Position numbers and translations under genes: made by a program. Below the pieces are notes generated by a model. That model had not been told where the DNA came from, searched no databases, and was given only the letters and a program-made list of their open reading frames with translations. A stretch of DNA of 64,000 bases from Betaproteobacteria bacterium LSUCC0117 (lineage in GTDB: Bacteria; Pseudomonadota; Gammaproteobacteria; Burkholderiales; Burkholderiaceae_C), in the NCBI GenBank assembly GCA_030441535.1, contig JAUJFZ010000001.1, forward strand, positions 338,001 through 402,000. Reading direction: 5' to 3'. The stretch's first letter is position 1. Every line of letters begins with the position of its first letter. Positions 35,310-43,579 of this stretch are shown here, one piece after another.

Positions 35310-36353
35310 ATGCGAATTTTGGGAATTGAATCGTCCTGCGATGAGACAGGCGTCGCCGTCGTAGAGGCGGAAAAGACGGGTGTCCCGCGCCTGTTGGGGG
35401 CCAGTTTGCACAGCCAAATCGCCATGCACCAGGCCTACGGCGGCGTGGTGCCCGAACTGGCCAGTCGTGATCACATTCGGCGTGTTTTGCCGCTAACCGA
35501 TGCGGCGCTCGCGGAGGCGGGCTGCACCCTCGAATCCATCGATCTGGTTGCGTTCACTCGGGGCCCGGGATTGGCCGGTGCACTGCTGGTTGGGGCTGGG
35601 GTGGCGGTCTCTATGGCAGCCGGTTTGGGTAAATCGGCCATGGGCGTGCACCACTTGGAAGGTCATTTGCTGTCGCCGTTTTTAAGTGCGGACCCCCCTG
35701 AATTTCCGTTTGTGGCGCTCTTGGTGTCGGGCGGGCACACACAGTTGATGGCAGTTACCGGTGTGGGGGATTACGCCCTGTTGGGCGAAACCATTGACGA
35801 CGCTGCTGGCGAGGCCTTCGATAAGTCTGCCAAGGTGCTTGGGCTCGGCTATCCCGGTGGGCCTGCGTTGGCGGCGCTAGCGACCCAAGGCGATGCCAAT
35901 GCGTTCAAGTTGCCGCGCCCGTTGCTCCACAGCGGCGATTTGGATTTTTCGTTTGCCGGATTGAAAACGGCCGTGATGGTGCAATTCAATAAATTGGGCG
36001 ATGCGCCCACACCGCAGCAACGCGCCGACCTGGCCGCCAGCACCCAAGCGGCGATCGTGGAAGTTTTGGTGAAGAAATCGCTGGCGGCAGTCAAAGCCGT
36101 TGGTGCAAATCGCTTGGTTGTCGCCGGTGGGGTGGGTGCGAATCGCTCCTTGCGCCAGACACTGAATGCCGCCTGTGCAACCCGTGGAGTTAGGGTGCAT
36201 TACCCCGAACTGGATTTGTGTACGGACAACGGCGCCATGATCGCCATGGCGGCGGCACTGCGGTGGCAGGCGGGTCTGTTTGACCTCACGCAACCGCCCG
36301 CTTATGGCTTCGAGGTACGGCCCCGTTGGCCGCTCGATGCGATTGATGATTGA
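35310..36353 (+). CDS. tsaD: tRNA N6-threonylcarbamoyladenosine transferase subunit TsaD
   Basis: A 347-residue protein that transfers the threonylcarbamoyl group to A37 of ANN-reading tRNAs, working with TsaB and TsaE. The start MRILGIESSCDETGVAV is the standard one; the ATG three codons earlier (35301) is less likely. The metal site HxxxH is H115 and H119 in VHHLEGHLLSPF, and LLVSGGHTQL is also diagnostic. An orphan binding-protein gene starts 25 bases after it. It diverges from cobA across 143 bases. Confidence 0.97.
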   Translation: MRILGIESSCDETGVAVVEAEKTGVPRLLGASLHSQIAMHQAYGGVVPELASRDHIRRVLPLTDAALAEAGCTLESIDLVAFTRGPGLAGALLVGAGVAVSMAAGLGKSAMGVHHLEGHLLSPFLSADPPEFPFVALLVSGGHTQLMAVTGVGDYALLGETIDDAAGEAFDKSAKVLGLGYPGGPALAALATQGDANAFKLPRPLLHSGDLDFSFAGLKTAVMVQFNKLGDAPTPQQRADLAASTQAAIVEVLVKKSLAAVKAVGANRLVVAGGVGANRSLRQTLNAACATRGVRVHYPELDLCTDNGAMIAMAAALRWQAGLFDLTQPPAYGFEVRPRWPLDAIDD

Positions 36354-36378
36354 ACTTGGATCTTTAAGGAAAAACCGA

Positions 36379-37692
36379 ATGTTGACATTGATTTTGAACC
36401 GCTGGCTGACACGGTTCACGCTGGGTGTACTGTGTTTTGCGGCTTCAGTACCGTTTGCACTTGCCAACAATTTGACCGGGGAGCCGATCCGTGTGGCCAT
36501 GATCGAAGGGCTTTCAGGCCCGTTTGCGAACACCGGTGAGGCCGCATTTCGAAATTTGGCTTGGGGCGCTGAGCGCATCAATGCCGCTGGCGGCATTCGC
36601 TGGTCTGACGGCCGCATGCGCCCCATTGAGGTGGTGCGATTTGACAGTAAAGGTCGCCCTGAGGACGCGTTATCGTCACTTCGCGCTGCGGTCGATCAAG
36701 GCATTCGAATCGTGATGCAGGGCAATTCGTCGGCAGTGGCTGCTGCCCTGATCGACGCGATCAACAAGCACAATGTGCGTGAGCCTTCGCAACGCGTGGT
36801 GTTTTTAAATTACGCCGCCGTTGAGCCCGCACTCACCAACGAGGGCTGCAGCTTTTGGCACTTCAGATACGATGCGCACGCCCAGATGCGGATGGCCGCA
36901 TTGATGCATCCGATCCAAGCCAACGAGACCTTGAAACGCGTCTACTTGATTGGCCAAGATTACAGTTTTGGGCAAAGTGTGGTCCGTGAAGCCAAGGCCC
37001 AACTGGCTGCGAAGCGGCCCGATATTGCGGTCGTCGGTGAGGAGTTGCACGCCATTGGCCGCGTGAAAGATTTCTTGCCTTACATCGCCAAAATCAAAGC
37101 GAGCGGGGCACAAGCCGTCATCACGGGAAATTGGGGTAACGATCTAACCCTGTTGGTTAAGGCTGCGAAGGAGGGTGGTTTTGAAGGCACGTTCTATACC
37201 TTCTACGGCAACGCGTTGGGGGCGCCAACCGCCATGGGTGATGCAGGCGTCGGGCAGGTGTTGGCGGTGGCGGAGTGGTTCCCCAACCAAGGTGGCGCTG
37301 CGTCGGATGCTTTCTATAAGCAGTTTTTAGCCCGCTTCCCTGATCCCGCACAAGACTACATGCACATGCGCAAGCAGTGGATGATGCAAGCGCTGGGCGA
37401 TGCCCTCAAGCAGGTGGGCCCAAAAGCCAAAGACGCTGGCGTGGATGCCTTCGCACTGGCGCTCGCGTTAGAGCAATCGCAGGGCAGTTTGGGCGGGCAC
37501 GCCGCGCAGATGCGCGCGAGCGATCACCAGTTGCAACAACCGCTCGCAGTCGCCCAGATGGAAAAGCAAGGCAATGAGGGTACAGCGTTCGGCGTCGAGG
37601 GTAGTGGTTATGGTTTCAAAGTGGTCCGGCGTATCGGCGCAGCTGACGCCAGCCTCCCGACGACCTGCCAAATGAAACGCCCAACCTCTTAA
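36379..37692 (+). CDS. Branched-chain amino-acid type periplasmic binding protein
   Basis: A 437-residue protein of the LivJ/LivK-type (periplasmic binding protein class 1). A signal peptide covers about residues 1-28, ending near FALAN. The mature part opens IRVAMIEGLSGPFANTGEAA, and GNSSAVAAALIDAINKHN and VYLIGQDYSFGQSVVREAK follow the family pattern. AAGGA lies 8 bases before ATG 36379. No permease or ATPase gene is near, so it either serves a transporter encoded elsewhere or has another sensing role. The ligand is unknown. Confidence 0.85.
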   Translation: MLTLILNRWLTRFTLGVLCFAASVPFALANNLTGEPIRVAMIEGLSGPFANTGEAAFRNLAWGAERINAAGGIRWSDGRMRPIEVVRFDSKGRPEDALSSLRAAVDQGIRIVMQGNSSAVAAALIDAINKHNVREPSQRVVFLNYAAVEPALTNEGCSFWHFRYDAHAQMRMAALMHPIQANETLKRVYLIGQDYSFGQSVVREAKAQLAAKRPDIAVVGEELHAIGRVKDFLPYIAKIKASGAQAVITGNWGNDLTLLVKAAKEGGFEGTFYTFYGNALGAPTAMGDAGVGQVLAVAEWFPNQGGAASDAFYKQFLARFPDPAQDYMHMRKQWMMQALGDALKQVGPKAKDAGVDAFALALALEQSQGSLGGHAAQMRASDHQLQQPLAVAQMEKQGNEGTAFGVEGSGYGFKVVRRIGAADASLPTTCQMKRPTS

Positions 37693-37747
37693 GACGCGCT
37701 ATTTCGTATTACTTTTTTGTTGCAATGCTGCAGAAAAGTGACCAAGC

Positions 37748-37778
37748 CTGACAGTGAAGTGTCTTTCTCAGCTAGAAT
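37748..37778 (+). promoter_or_regulatory. Candidate rpsO promoter
   Basis: CTGACA (37748-37753, 5/6 to consensus) and TAGAAT (37773-37778, 5/6) are separated by 19 bases, slightly long. The start would be near 37785, leaving a leader of about 135 bases. That leader contains a 6-bp stem (37798-37803 with 37824-37829) and a perfect 14-base palindrome at 37846-37859. Confidence 0.5.
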
Positions 37779-37920
37779 GCTGGGTTGCACGGCAATAGGG
37801 CTGTGTAAATTCCGTTAGCGCTGCAGCCCTCGGGTTTAGGCGGCGCTGGCACGTGCCAGGTGGTTGGTTGTATCTTTCGGGTGCAGCCGGCGACAGGTCA
37901 CGCAAGTAACAGGAAATATC

Positions 37921-38184
37921 ATGACCGGAATCGTTAAAGCAGACATCGTCAAAGACAACGCGCGTGGCGCTGGCGACACAGGCAGTCCAGAAGTTCAAGT
38001 GGCTATCTTGACCGCTCGTATCAACTATTTGACGCCTCACTTCAAAGAGAACAAAAAAGATCACCACGGTCGTCGTGGTTTGCTGCGCATGGTTAGCCGT
38101 CGCCGCAAATTGCTCGACTACCTCAAGAGCAAGGATGCTGACCGTTACTTGGCCTTGATCGCTAAGTTGGGTCTGCGTAAGTAA
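37921..38184 (+). CDS. rpsO: 30S ribosomal protein S15
   Basis: An 87-residue uS15, which binds the central domain of 16S rRNA early in assembly. DTGSPEVQVAILTARI and KDHHGRRGLLRMVSRRRKLL are the family signatures. The start is ATG 37921 with an AACAGGAAAT site upstream; the open frame extends further but is not S15-like. A perfect hairpin follows the gene and pnp comes next, as in many proteobacteria. Confidence 0.98.
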   Translation: MTGIVKADIVKDNARGAGDTGSPEVQVAILTARINYLTPHFKENKKDHHGRRGLLRMVSRRRKLLDYLKSKDADRYLALIAKLGLRK

Positions 38185-38212
38185 TGCACCGCCGCGAGGC
38201 CGCATAAAGAAC

Positions 38213-38244
38213 AACGCCTGGTTCAGTGCTCTGAACCAGGCGTT
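38213..38244 (+). terminator. Terminator-like hairpin after rpsO
   Basis: A perfect 14-bp stem (38213-38226 with 38231-38244), loop TGCT, just after the rpsO stop. The T-run is short (CGTTTTGCAC), so some read-through into pnp is likely, and the hairpin could also protect the rpsO 3' end from exonucleases. Confidence 0.8.
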
Positions 38245-38336
38245 TTGCACTTTTGCATTCCCCGTTTTGGGAGTGTAATTTCGGGTCAACCGACCCATTT
38301 TTAGCCCAGGCATGGCTACACAGGTCGAAGCTGTGT

Positions 38337-38398
38337 CATTCCAAAACCATTCGTTGTCCCGCACTGATTGCGCGAAATTCATGAGTGGTTCTGGGATG
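38337..38398 (+). promoter_or_regulatory. Long stem-loop in the pnp leader
   Basis: Bases 38337-38354 can pair with 38381-38398 over 18 positions, with one A-C mismatch and three G-U pairs, around a 26-base loop. The structure ends about 50 bases before the pnp start. In E. coli the pnp leader has a long stem-loop cut by RNase III and then attacked by PNPase, which keeps PNPase levels in check. The position and length here suit the same mechanism. A smaller hairpin (38283-38287 with 38292-38296) lies upstream. Confidence 0.6.
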
Positions 38399-38447
38399 GC
38401 ATCGTGTCCTGCAAGCCTGTTTGAGCAACCTTTTAGGAGTTCATTCA

Positions 38448-40610
38448 ATGAGCATGTTTAAGAAAACAACGAAATCGTTCCAATGGGGACAACACACCGT
38501 CAAGATGGAAACAGGCGAGATCGCTCGCCAGTCATCTGGCGCCGTTATGGTGGATATCGAAGGCACCGTGATCCTTGCAACTGTGGTTGCAAAGACCACC
38601 GCCAAAGCGGGTCAAGACTTCTTCCCCCTGACCGTGGACTACCTTGAAAAAACCTATGCAGCCGGCAAAATCCCCGGTAGCTTTTTCAAGCGCGAAGGCC
38701 GCCCCAGCGAGTTCGAAACACTGACCTCACGTTTGATCGATCGTCCGATTCGCCCGCTGTTCCCTGAAGGCTTCTACAACGAAGTGCAGGTTGTGATCCA
38801 CACCCTGTCCTTGAATCCTGAGGTAGATGCCGACATCGCCGCGATGATCGGTACAAGCGCCGCATTGAGCATCAGTGGTATCCCATTCAACGGCCCTATC
38901 GGCGCCGCACGCGTGGGTTATATCAACAGCGAATATGTGTTGAACCCGGGTCAAACAGAGCGCAAGTCTTCACAAATGGACTTGGTTGTCGCAGGCACCG
39001 AGACGGCCGTATTGATGGTCGAATCAGAAGCGCAACAACTCAGCGAAGAGGTGATGTTGGGCGGCGTGATGTTCGGTCATGAGCAGGGCCTGGTCGCGAT
39101 CAACGCGATTCATGACTTGGTGCGTGAAGCCGGTAAGCCCGTTTGGGGCTGGAAAGCGCCTGAGCAAGATACCGCGCTGGTCGAAAAGGTTGAAGCCCTC
39201 GGTCGCGCCAAGTTGGAAGCTGCTTACCAAGAACGTAACAAGCAAGTGCGCACGCAAGCCCTGCGTGAAGCTTATGCCGCTGTCATGGCTGGCTTGGATG
39301 CAGATGGCGTCAGTTACGACGCAGTGAACGTTGAAAACTTGCTGCACGAAATCGAAGCCAAGATTGTTCGCGGTCAGATTTTGGCTGGTGAGCCCCGCAT
39401 TGATGGTCGCGACACACGTACCGTGCGTCCAATCGAGATTCGCAACAGCGTGTTACCCCGCACGCACGGCTCAGCGCTCTTCACGCGTGGTGAGACGCAG
39501 GCCTTGGTCGTCACGACCTTGGGTACCGAGCGTGACGCGCAGCGCATTGACGCGTTGTCAGGTGAGTTTGAAGACCGCTTCATGCTGCACTACAACATGC
39601 CTCCGTTCGCAACCGGTGAGACGGGTCGTGTGGGTAGTCCGAAGCGTCGTGAAATTGGTCATGGCCGTTTGGCGAAGCGCGCATTGGCTGCTGTATTGCC
39701 TGCCAAAGAAGATTTCCCCTACACGGTGCGCGTGGTCAGTGAAATCACGGAATCCAACGGTTCATCCTCAATGGCCTCTGTTTGCGGCGGCTGCTTGAGC
39801 ATGATGGACGCGGGTGTGCCTTTGAAGGCGCACGTGGCGGGTATCGCCATGGGTTTGATCAAGGAAGACAACCGCTTTGCGGTCTTGACCGACATTTTGG
39901 GCGACGAAGATCACTTGGGCGATATGGACTTCAAAGTGGCCGGTACCACCGACGGTGTGACCGCGTTACAGATGGACATCAAAATCCAAGGTATCACCAA
40001 AGAGATCATGCAAGTCGCGCTGGCGCAGGCCAAAGAAGCCCGCATGCACATTTTGGGCAAGATGCAAGAAGCGATGAGCGAGGCAAACAGCGAAGTTTCC
40101 AGCTTTGCGCCGCGTCTCTACACCATGAAGATCAATCCCGAGAAGATTCGTGACGTGATCGGTAAGGGTGGTGCGACCATCCGTGCTCTGACGGAAGAGA
40201 CCGGCACCCAGATCAACATCGAGGAAGACGGCACCATCACCATCGCATCAGTTGACGGTGCGAAAGCAGACGAGGCCAAGCGCCGCATTGAAGAGATCAC
40301 AGCAGAAGTGGAAGTGGGCGCCATCTACGAAGGCCCCATCACGAAACTGTTGGATTTCGGTGCGTTGGTCAACTTGTTGCCCGGTAAAGATGGCCTGCTG
40401 CACATCAGCCAGATCGCCCACGAGCGCGTTGAGAAGGTCACCGACTACCTCAGCGAAGGTCAAGTGGTGCGAGTCAAGGTCCTTGAGACCGATGAGAAAG
40501 GTCGCATCAAGCTGTCAATGAAGGTACTACTTGAGCGTGCGCCCGCGCCCGCACCTGCTGCGGAACCGGAAGCCGCTCCAGCTGCCGGAGATGCAGCTCC
40601 GCTCAACTGA
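38448..40610 (+). CDS. pnp: Polyribonucleotide nucleotidyltransferase (PNPase)
   Basis: A 720-residue 3'-5' phosphorolytic exoribonuclease of the degradosome. Two RNase PH-like domains are seen, the first with RPIRPLFPEGFYNEVQV and the second with LFTRGETQALVV and the catalytic-side DILGDEDHLGDMDFKVAGT. A KH domain with IGKGGATIRAL starts near residue 560 and an S1 domain near residue 624. The tail is Ala/Pro-rich. AGGAG lies 8 bases before ATG 38448. The gene follows rpsO and a structured leader. Confidence 0.98.
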   Translation: MSMFKKTTKSFQWGQHTVKMETGEIARQSSGAVMVDIEGTVILATVVAKTTAKAGQDFFPLTVDYLEKTYAAGKIPGSFFKREGRPSEFETLTSRLIDRPIRPLFPEGFYNEVQVVIHTLSLNPEVDADIAAMIGTSAALSISGIPFNGPIGAARVGYINSEYVLNPGQTERKSSQMDLVVAGTETAVLMVESEAQQLSEEVMLGGVMFGHEQGLVAINAIHDLVREAGKPVWGWKAPEQDTALVEKVEALGRAKLEAAYQERNKQVRTQALREAYAAVMAGLDADGVSYDAVNVENLLHEIEAKIVRGQILAGEPRIDGRDTRTVRPIEIRNSVLPRTHGSALFTRGETQALVVTTLGTERDAQRIDALSGEFEDRFMLHYNMPPFATGETGRVGSPKRREIGHGRLAKRALAAVLPAKEDFPYTVRVVSEITESNGSSSMASVCGGCLSMMDAGVPLKAHVAGIAMGLIKEDNRFAVLTDILGDEDHLGDMDFKVAGTTDGVTALQMDIKIQGITKEIMQVALAQAKEARMHILGKMQEAMSEANSEVSSFAPRLYTMKINPEKIRDVIGKGGATIRALTEETGTQINIEEDGTITIASVDGAKADEAKRRIEEITAEVEVGAIYEGPITKLLDFGALVNLLPGKDGLLHISQIAHERVEKVTDYLSEGQVVRVKVLETDEKGRIKLSMKVLLERAPAPAPAAEPEAAPAAGDAAPLN

Positions 40611-40616
40611 CACCCT

Positions 40617-41645
40617 ATGACCATGCAAGCCGTAGCGATGAGCGCCTTTGGTGGCCCCGAGGTGCTCGCACTCCAAACTGTACCCGTGCCGGAAGCGGCG
40701 GCGGGCGAGGTGTGTATCCGCGTTCACGCCAGTGGCATCAACCGCCCTGACGTGTTGCAACGCAAAGGCGCGTACCCGCCACCGCCGGGCGCGTCACCGT
40801 TGCCTGGCCTGGAGGTCGCCGGTGTGATCACTGGGGGTGATGAAGCCGCCATGAAGGCAGCGGGTCTTGCCGTTGGCGACGCGGTGTGTGCGCTCGTCAG
40901 TGGCGGCGGCTACGCGGCGCATTGTGTGGCACCGATTGGGCAATGTTTGCCGGTACCTGCAGGGTTCACCTTCATCGAAGCGGCATCCCTGCCTGAGACC
41001 TTCTTCACCGTGTGGAGTAATGTCTTCGATCGCGCGCAGTTGCAACCTGGTGAGACCTTGCTGATTCAAGGCGGTTCGAGTGGTATCGGCGTCACTGCGA
41101 TTCAGATCGCGAAAGCGTTGGGTGCGACTGTGATTGTGACAGCGGGCTCCGATGAAAAATGTGAGGCTTGCCTCGGATTCGGTGCTGACCACGCGATCAA
41201 CTACAAGCGCGAAGACTTTGTCGAACGCGTCAATGGCATCACTGAAGGTCGTGGTGTGAACGTGGTACTCGACATGGTGGGCGGCGATTACGTTGCCCGT
41301 GAAGTCACCTGTATGGCAGAAGATGGTCGCTTGGTCATCATTGCCGTTCAAGGGGGTATTGACGCAGGCTTCAACGCTGGGCTGGTGTTGCGCAAGCGAT
41401 TGCACATCATGGGTTCGACCCTGCGGCCGCGTGACATTTCGTTTAAATCGGCCATCGCCCGAAAGTTGCGGGAGCAGGTCTGGCCATTGCTGGTCTCTAA
41501 ACGCGTCAAACCTGTCATATTCAAGACCTTTGAAGCCAAGGATGCGTCAGCGGCACACGCGCTCATGGAGTCCAATCAGCACATCGGAAAGATCGTACTG
41601 ACCTGGGGACCTGAGGCCAGCGCAGTGGCGGCCGCAGCGGCCTGA
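40617..41645 (+). CDS. NAD(P)H quinone oxidoreductase, PIG3 family
   Basis: A 342-residue zinc-free medium-chain reductase. The N-terminal block MQAVAMSAFGGPEVLALQ and INRPDVLQRKGAYPPPPGAS are characteristic of the PIG3-type quinone oxidoreductases. The NADPH-binding loop is IQGGSSGIGVTAIQIAKALG. It would reduce quinones by one electron at a time or small electrophiles. It starts 6 bases after the pnp stop and is followed by tpiA after 17 bases, so the genes are likely one operon. Confidence 0.9.
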   Translation: MTMQAVAMSAFGGPEVLALQTVPVPEAAAGEVCIRVHASGINRPDVLQRKGAYPPPPGASPLPGLEVAGVITGGDEAAMKAAGLAVGDAVCALVSGGGYAAHCVAPIGQCLPVPAGFTFIEAASLPETFFTVWSNVFDRAQLQPGETLLIQGGSSGIGVTAIQIAKALGATVIVTAGSDEKCEACLGFGADHAINYKREDFVERVNGITEGRGVNVVLDMVGGDYVAREVTCMAEDGRLVIIAVQGGIDAGFNAGLVLRKRLHIMGSTLRPRDISFKSAIARKLREQVWPLLVSKRVKPVIFKTFEAKDASAAHALMESNQHIGKIVLTWGPEASAVAAAAA

Positions 41646-41662
41646 ATGAGCGGGGTTCACCT

Positions 41663-42409
41663 ATGAAAAAATTAATTGCAGGCAATTGGAAGATGAATGG
41701 CGACAACGCGTCCAACGCGTCGCTGTTGGATGCGATCCTGAACGGTCTTACGGGCCTAGATGGCTGCGATATTTTGGTGTGCCCGCCCAGCTTGTATGTC
41801 GCAACGGTCGCTCAACGCCTGAACGGCACCCCCATTGCGGTGGGGGCGCAAGATGTGTCGATACAAGAGAAGGGCGCATTCACGGGTGAGAACAGTGCCG
41901 GTATGTTGCGCGACGTCGGGGCGTCTTATGTACTGGTGGGACACTCTGAGCGTCGCCAGTACCACCATGAGACCGACAATTTGGTTGGTGAGAAGGCGCA
42001 AGCGGCGCTCGCCAAGGGCGTCACGCCTATCGTGTGCATTGGTGAGACCTTGGCCGAGCGAGAGGCGGGCGAGACCAATGCGGTGGTGAAGCGCCAGTTG
42101 GCTGCTGCCGTTCACGCGGTTGGCCATTGTGTCAGTGAAATTGTGGTGGCCTATGAGCCCGTTTGGGCAATTGGTACCGGAAAAACGGCAACGCCAGAGC
42201 AAGCGCAGGCGGTCCACGCCGTCATTCGCGCGCAGCTGGCAGCGGCAACGCCAAACGCTACGCGCATCAAGATTTTGTATGGGGGCAGCATGAATGCCGC
42301 CAACGCCGCCCAGTTACTGGCTCAGCCAGATATTGATGGTGGTCTGATTGGTGGGGCAGCCCTGAAAGCGGACGATTTTTTAACCATTGTTCGTGCCGCA
42401 CAGAATTAA
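41663..42409 (+). CDS. tpiA: Triosephosphate isomerase
   Basis: A 248-residue glycolytic enzyme that interconverts dihydroxyacetone phosphate and glyceraldehyde 3-phosphate. AGNWKMNGD holds the N-terminal Asn-Lys pair, VGHSERRQYH the electrophilic His, and VVAYEPVWAIGTGKTATPEQA the catalytic Glu and flexible loop. It sits between the quinone oxidoreductase and secG, as in other Burkholderiales. Confidence 0.98.
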   Translation: MKKLIAGNWKMNGDNASNASLLDAILNGLTGLDGCDILVCPPSLYVATVAQRLNGTPIAVGAQDVSIQEKGAFTGENSAGMLRDVGASYVLVGHSERRQYHHETDNLVGEKAQAALAKGVTPIVCIGETLAEREAGETNAVVKRQLAAAVHAVGHCVSEIVVAYEPVWAIGTGKTATPEQAQAVHAVIRAQLAAATPNATRIKILYGGSMNAANAAQLLAQPDIDGGLIGGAALKADDFLTIVRAAQN

Positions 42410-42497
42410 TTGAGGGGGGCGGTGCGGTGAACCCACTACACTATGCCCCAATTAGAAAAACTGAAATCAACGTTAATTTCGTCTCGGAGTACCTTTT

Positions 42498-42869
42498 ATG
42501 AGCGCGTTTACAAATATCGTGATGGCTGTTCAGCTGCTGTCTGCCTTGGCCATGATCGGCCTGATCTTGATGCAACACGGCAAGGGCGCTGATGCAGGTG
42601 CAGCCTTTGGTGGCGGCAGCTCAGGCAGCTTATTTGGTGCGTCAGGCAGTGCCAATTTCTTGTCGCGTAGCACAGCCGTCTTGGCCACCGTGTTTTTCGT
42701 GTCAACCTTATTCTTGTCTTACGTGGGCTATCGCCCCAGCGTCAGTACGACAGGCAGCAGCATCCTAGAGAGCGTCGCACCCGGTGCGTCTATCCCCGTT
42801 GAGTCTGCGCCTGCCTCAACCGTACCAGCCGCACCCGCCAAGGGCGCCGGTGCGATCCCAGAAAATTAA
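42498..42869 (+). CDS. secG: Preprotein translocase subunit SecG
   Basis: A 123-residue protein with two membrane spans (about residues 5-22 and 53-72) and the SecG signature MQHGKGADAGAAFGGGSSGSLFG between them. It helps SecYE export proteins. The C-terminal tail is rich in Ala, Pro and Ser, as often in betaproteobacteria. GGAG lies 8 bases before the start. A strong terminator follows. Confidence 0.95.
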   Translation: MSAFTNIVMAVQLLSALAMIGLILMQHGKGADAGAAFGGGSSGSLFGASGSANFLSRSTAVLATVFFVSTLFLSYVGYRPSVSTTGSSILESVAPGASIPVESAPASTVPAAPAKGAGAIPEN

Positions 42870-42883
42870 TTCCAGTCCTAGAC

Positions 42884-42913
42884 AAAAAATCCTCCCTCGG
42901 GAGGATTTTTTTT
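42884..42913 (+). terminator. Intrinsic terminator after secG
   Basis: An 8-A run, then the stem CCTCC-CTCG-GGAGG extended by A-T pairs on both sides, ending in a run of eight T (42906-42913). It is symmetrical enough to work in both directions. It separates the pnp-secG block from the tRNA-nuo unit. Confidence 0.9.
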
Positions 42914-42969
42914 GCCCATCCGAAACGGTGTTTGCGTGTTGTAACTAAATCGCAATTGCACGGCGCGGG

Positions 42970-42999
42970 CTGAAAAAATCAGTGGTTTCAGGGTAAACT
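42970..42999 (+). promoter_or_regulatory. Candidate promoter for tRNA-Leu and nuo operon
   Basis: CTGAAA (42970-42975) and TAAACT (42994-42999) are 18 bases apart, each matching the sigma-70 consensus at four positions. The start would be near 43006, about 40 bases before the tRNA. It is the only plausible promoter between the secG terminator and nuoA. Confidence 0.4.
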
Positions 43000-43045
43000 C
43001 TATGGCTGATCTGAGCGCTTCTTAAAAGGAGGCTGTTGCAGAACT

Positions 43046-43130
43046 GCCGTCGTGGTGAAATTGGTAGACACGCTATCTTGAGGGGGTAGTGGCGAAAGCT
43101 GTGCGAGTTCGAGTCTCGCCGACGGCACCA
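43046..43130 (+). tRNA. tRNA-Leu (anticodon GAG)
   Basis: An 85-base class II tRNA. The 7-bp acceptor stem pairs GCCGTCG (43046-43052) with CGACGGC (43120-43126), followed by A and an encoded CCA. The D-arm contains TTGGTAGACA, the anticodon stem is CTATC/GGTAG with loop TTGAGGG giving anticodon GAG (reads CUC and CUU), and the T-arm has GTTCGAGTC. The long variable arm fits leucine. nuoA begins 23 bases after the CCA end. Confidence 0.96.
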
Positions 43131-43153
43131 TTCAATAAATACGATAGACAGAC

Positions 43154-43513
43154 ATGAACCTAGAACAATACTTACCCGTCATTTTGTTTCTTTTGGTTGG
43201 TGTCTCTGTTGGCATCCTGCCCCAAGTTTTGGGTTACATCCTGGGGCCGAACCGCCCCGATGAAGCGAAAAACTCCCCCTACGAGTGCGGCTTTGAAGCT
43301 TTCGAAGACGCGCGCATGAAATTCGATGTCCGCTACTACCTAGTTGCCATCCTCTTTATTCTTTTCGACCTCGAGATCGCCTTTCTGTTCCCTTGGGCAG
43401 TGGCTTTGAAAGACTTGGGCGCAACGGGCTTTTGGGCGGTTGTGGTCTTCCTGGGTATTTTGGTCGTCGGTTTCATCTACGAATGGAAAAAGGGTGCGCT
43501 CGACTGGGAGTAA
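43154..43513 (+). CDS. nuoA: NADH-quinone oxidoreductase subunit A
   Basis: A 119-residue membrane subunit of complex I with three spans. The conserved loop PYECGFEAFEDARMKFDVRYY lies between the first and second spans and contributes to the quinone site. First of the fourteen nuo genes. No clear ribosome-binding site lies in the 23 bases after the tRNA. Confidence 0.97.
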   Translation: MNLEQYLPVILFLLVGVSVGILPQVLGYILGPNRPDEAKNSPYECGFEAFEDARMKFDVRYYLVAILFILFDLEIAFLFPWAVALKDLGATGFWAVVVFLGILVVGFIYEWKKGALDWE

Positions 43514-43579
43514 ATCCGCCTGCGTGCGGGCGCTTAGCGTCACGCCGCACTATCTAATCTTGTAAGGACGGTTATCGCA

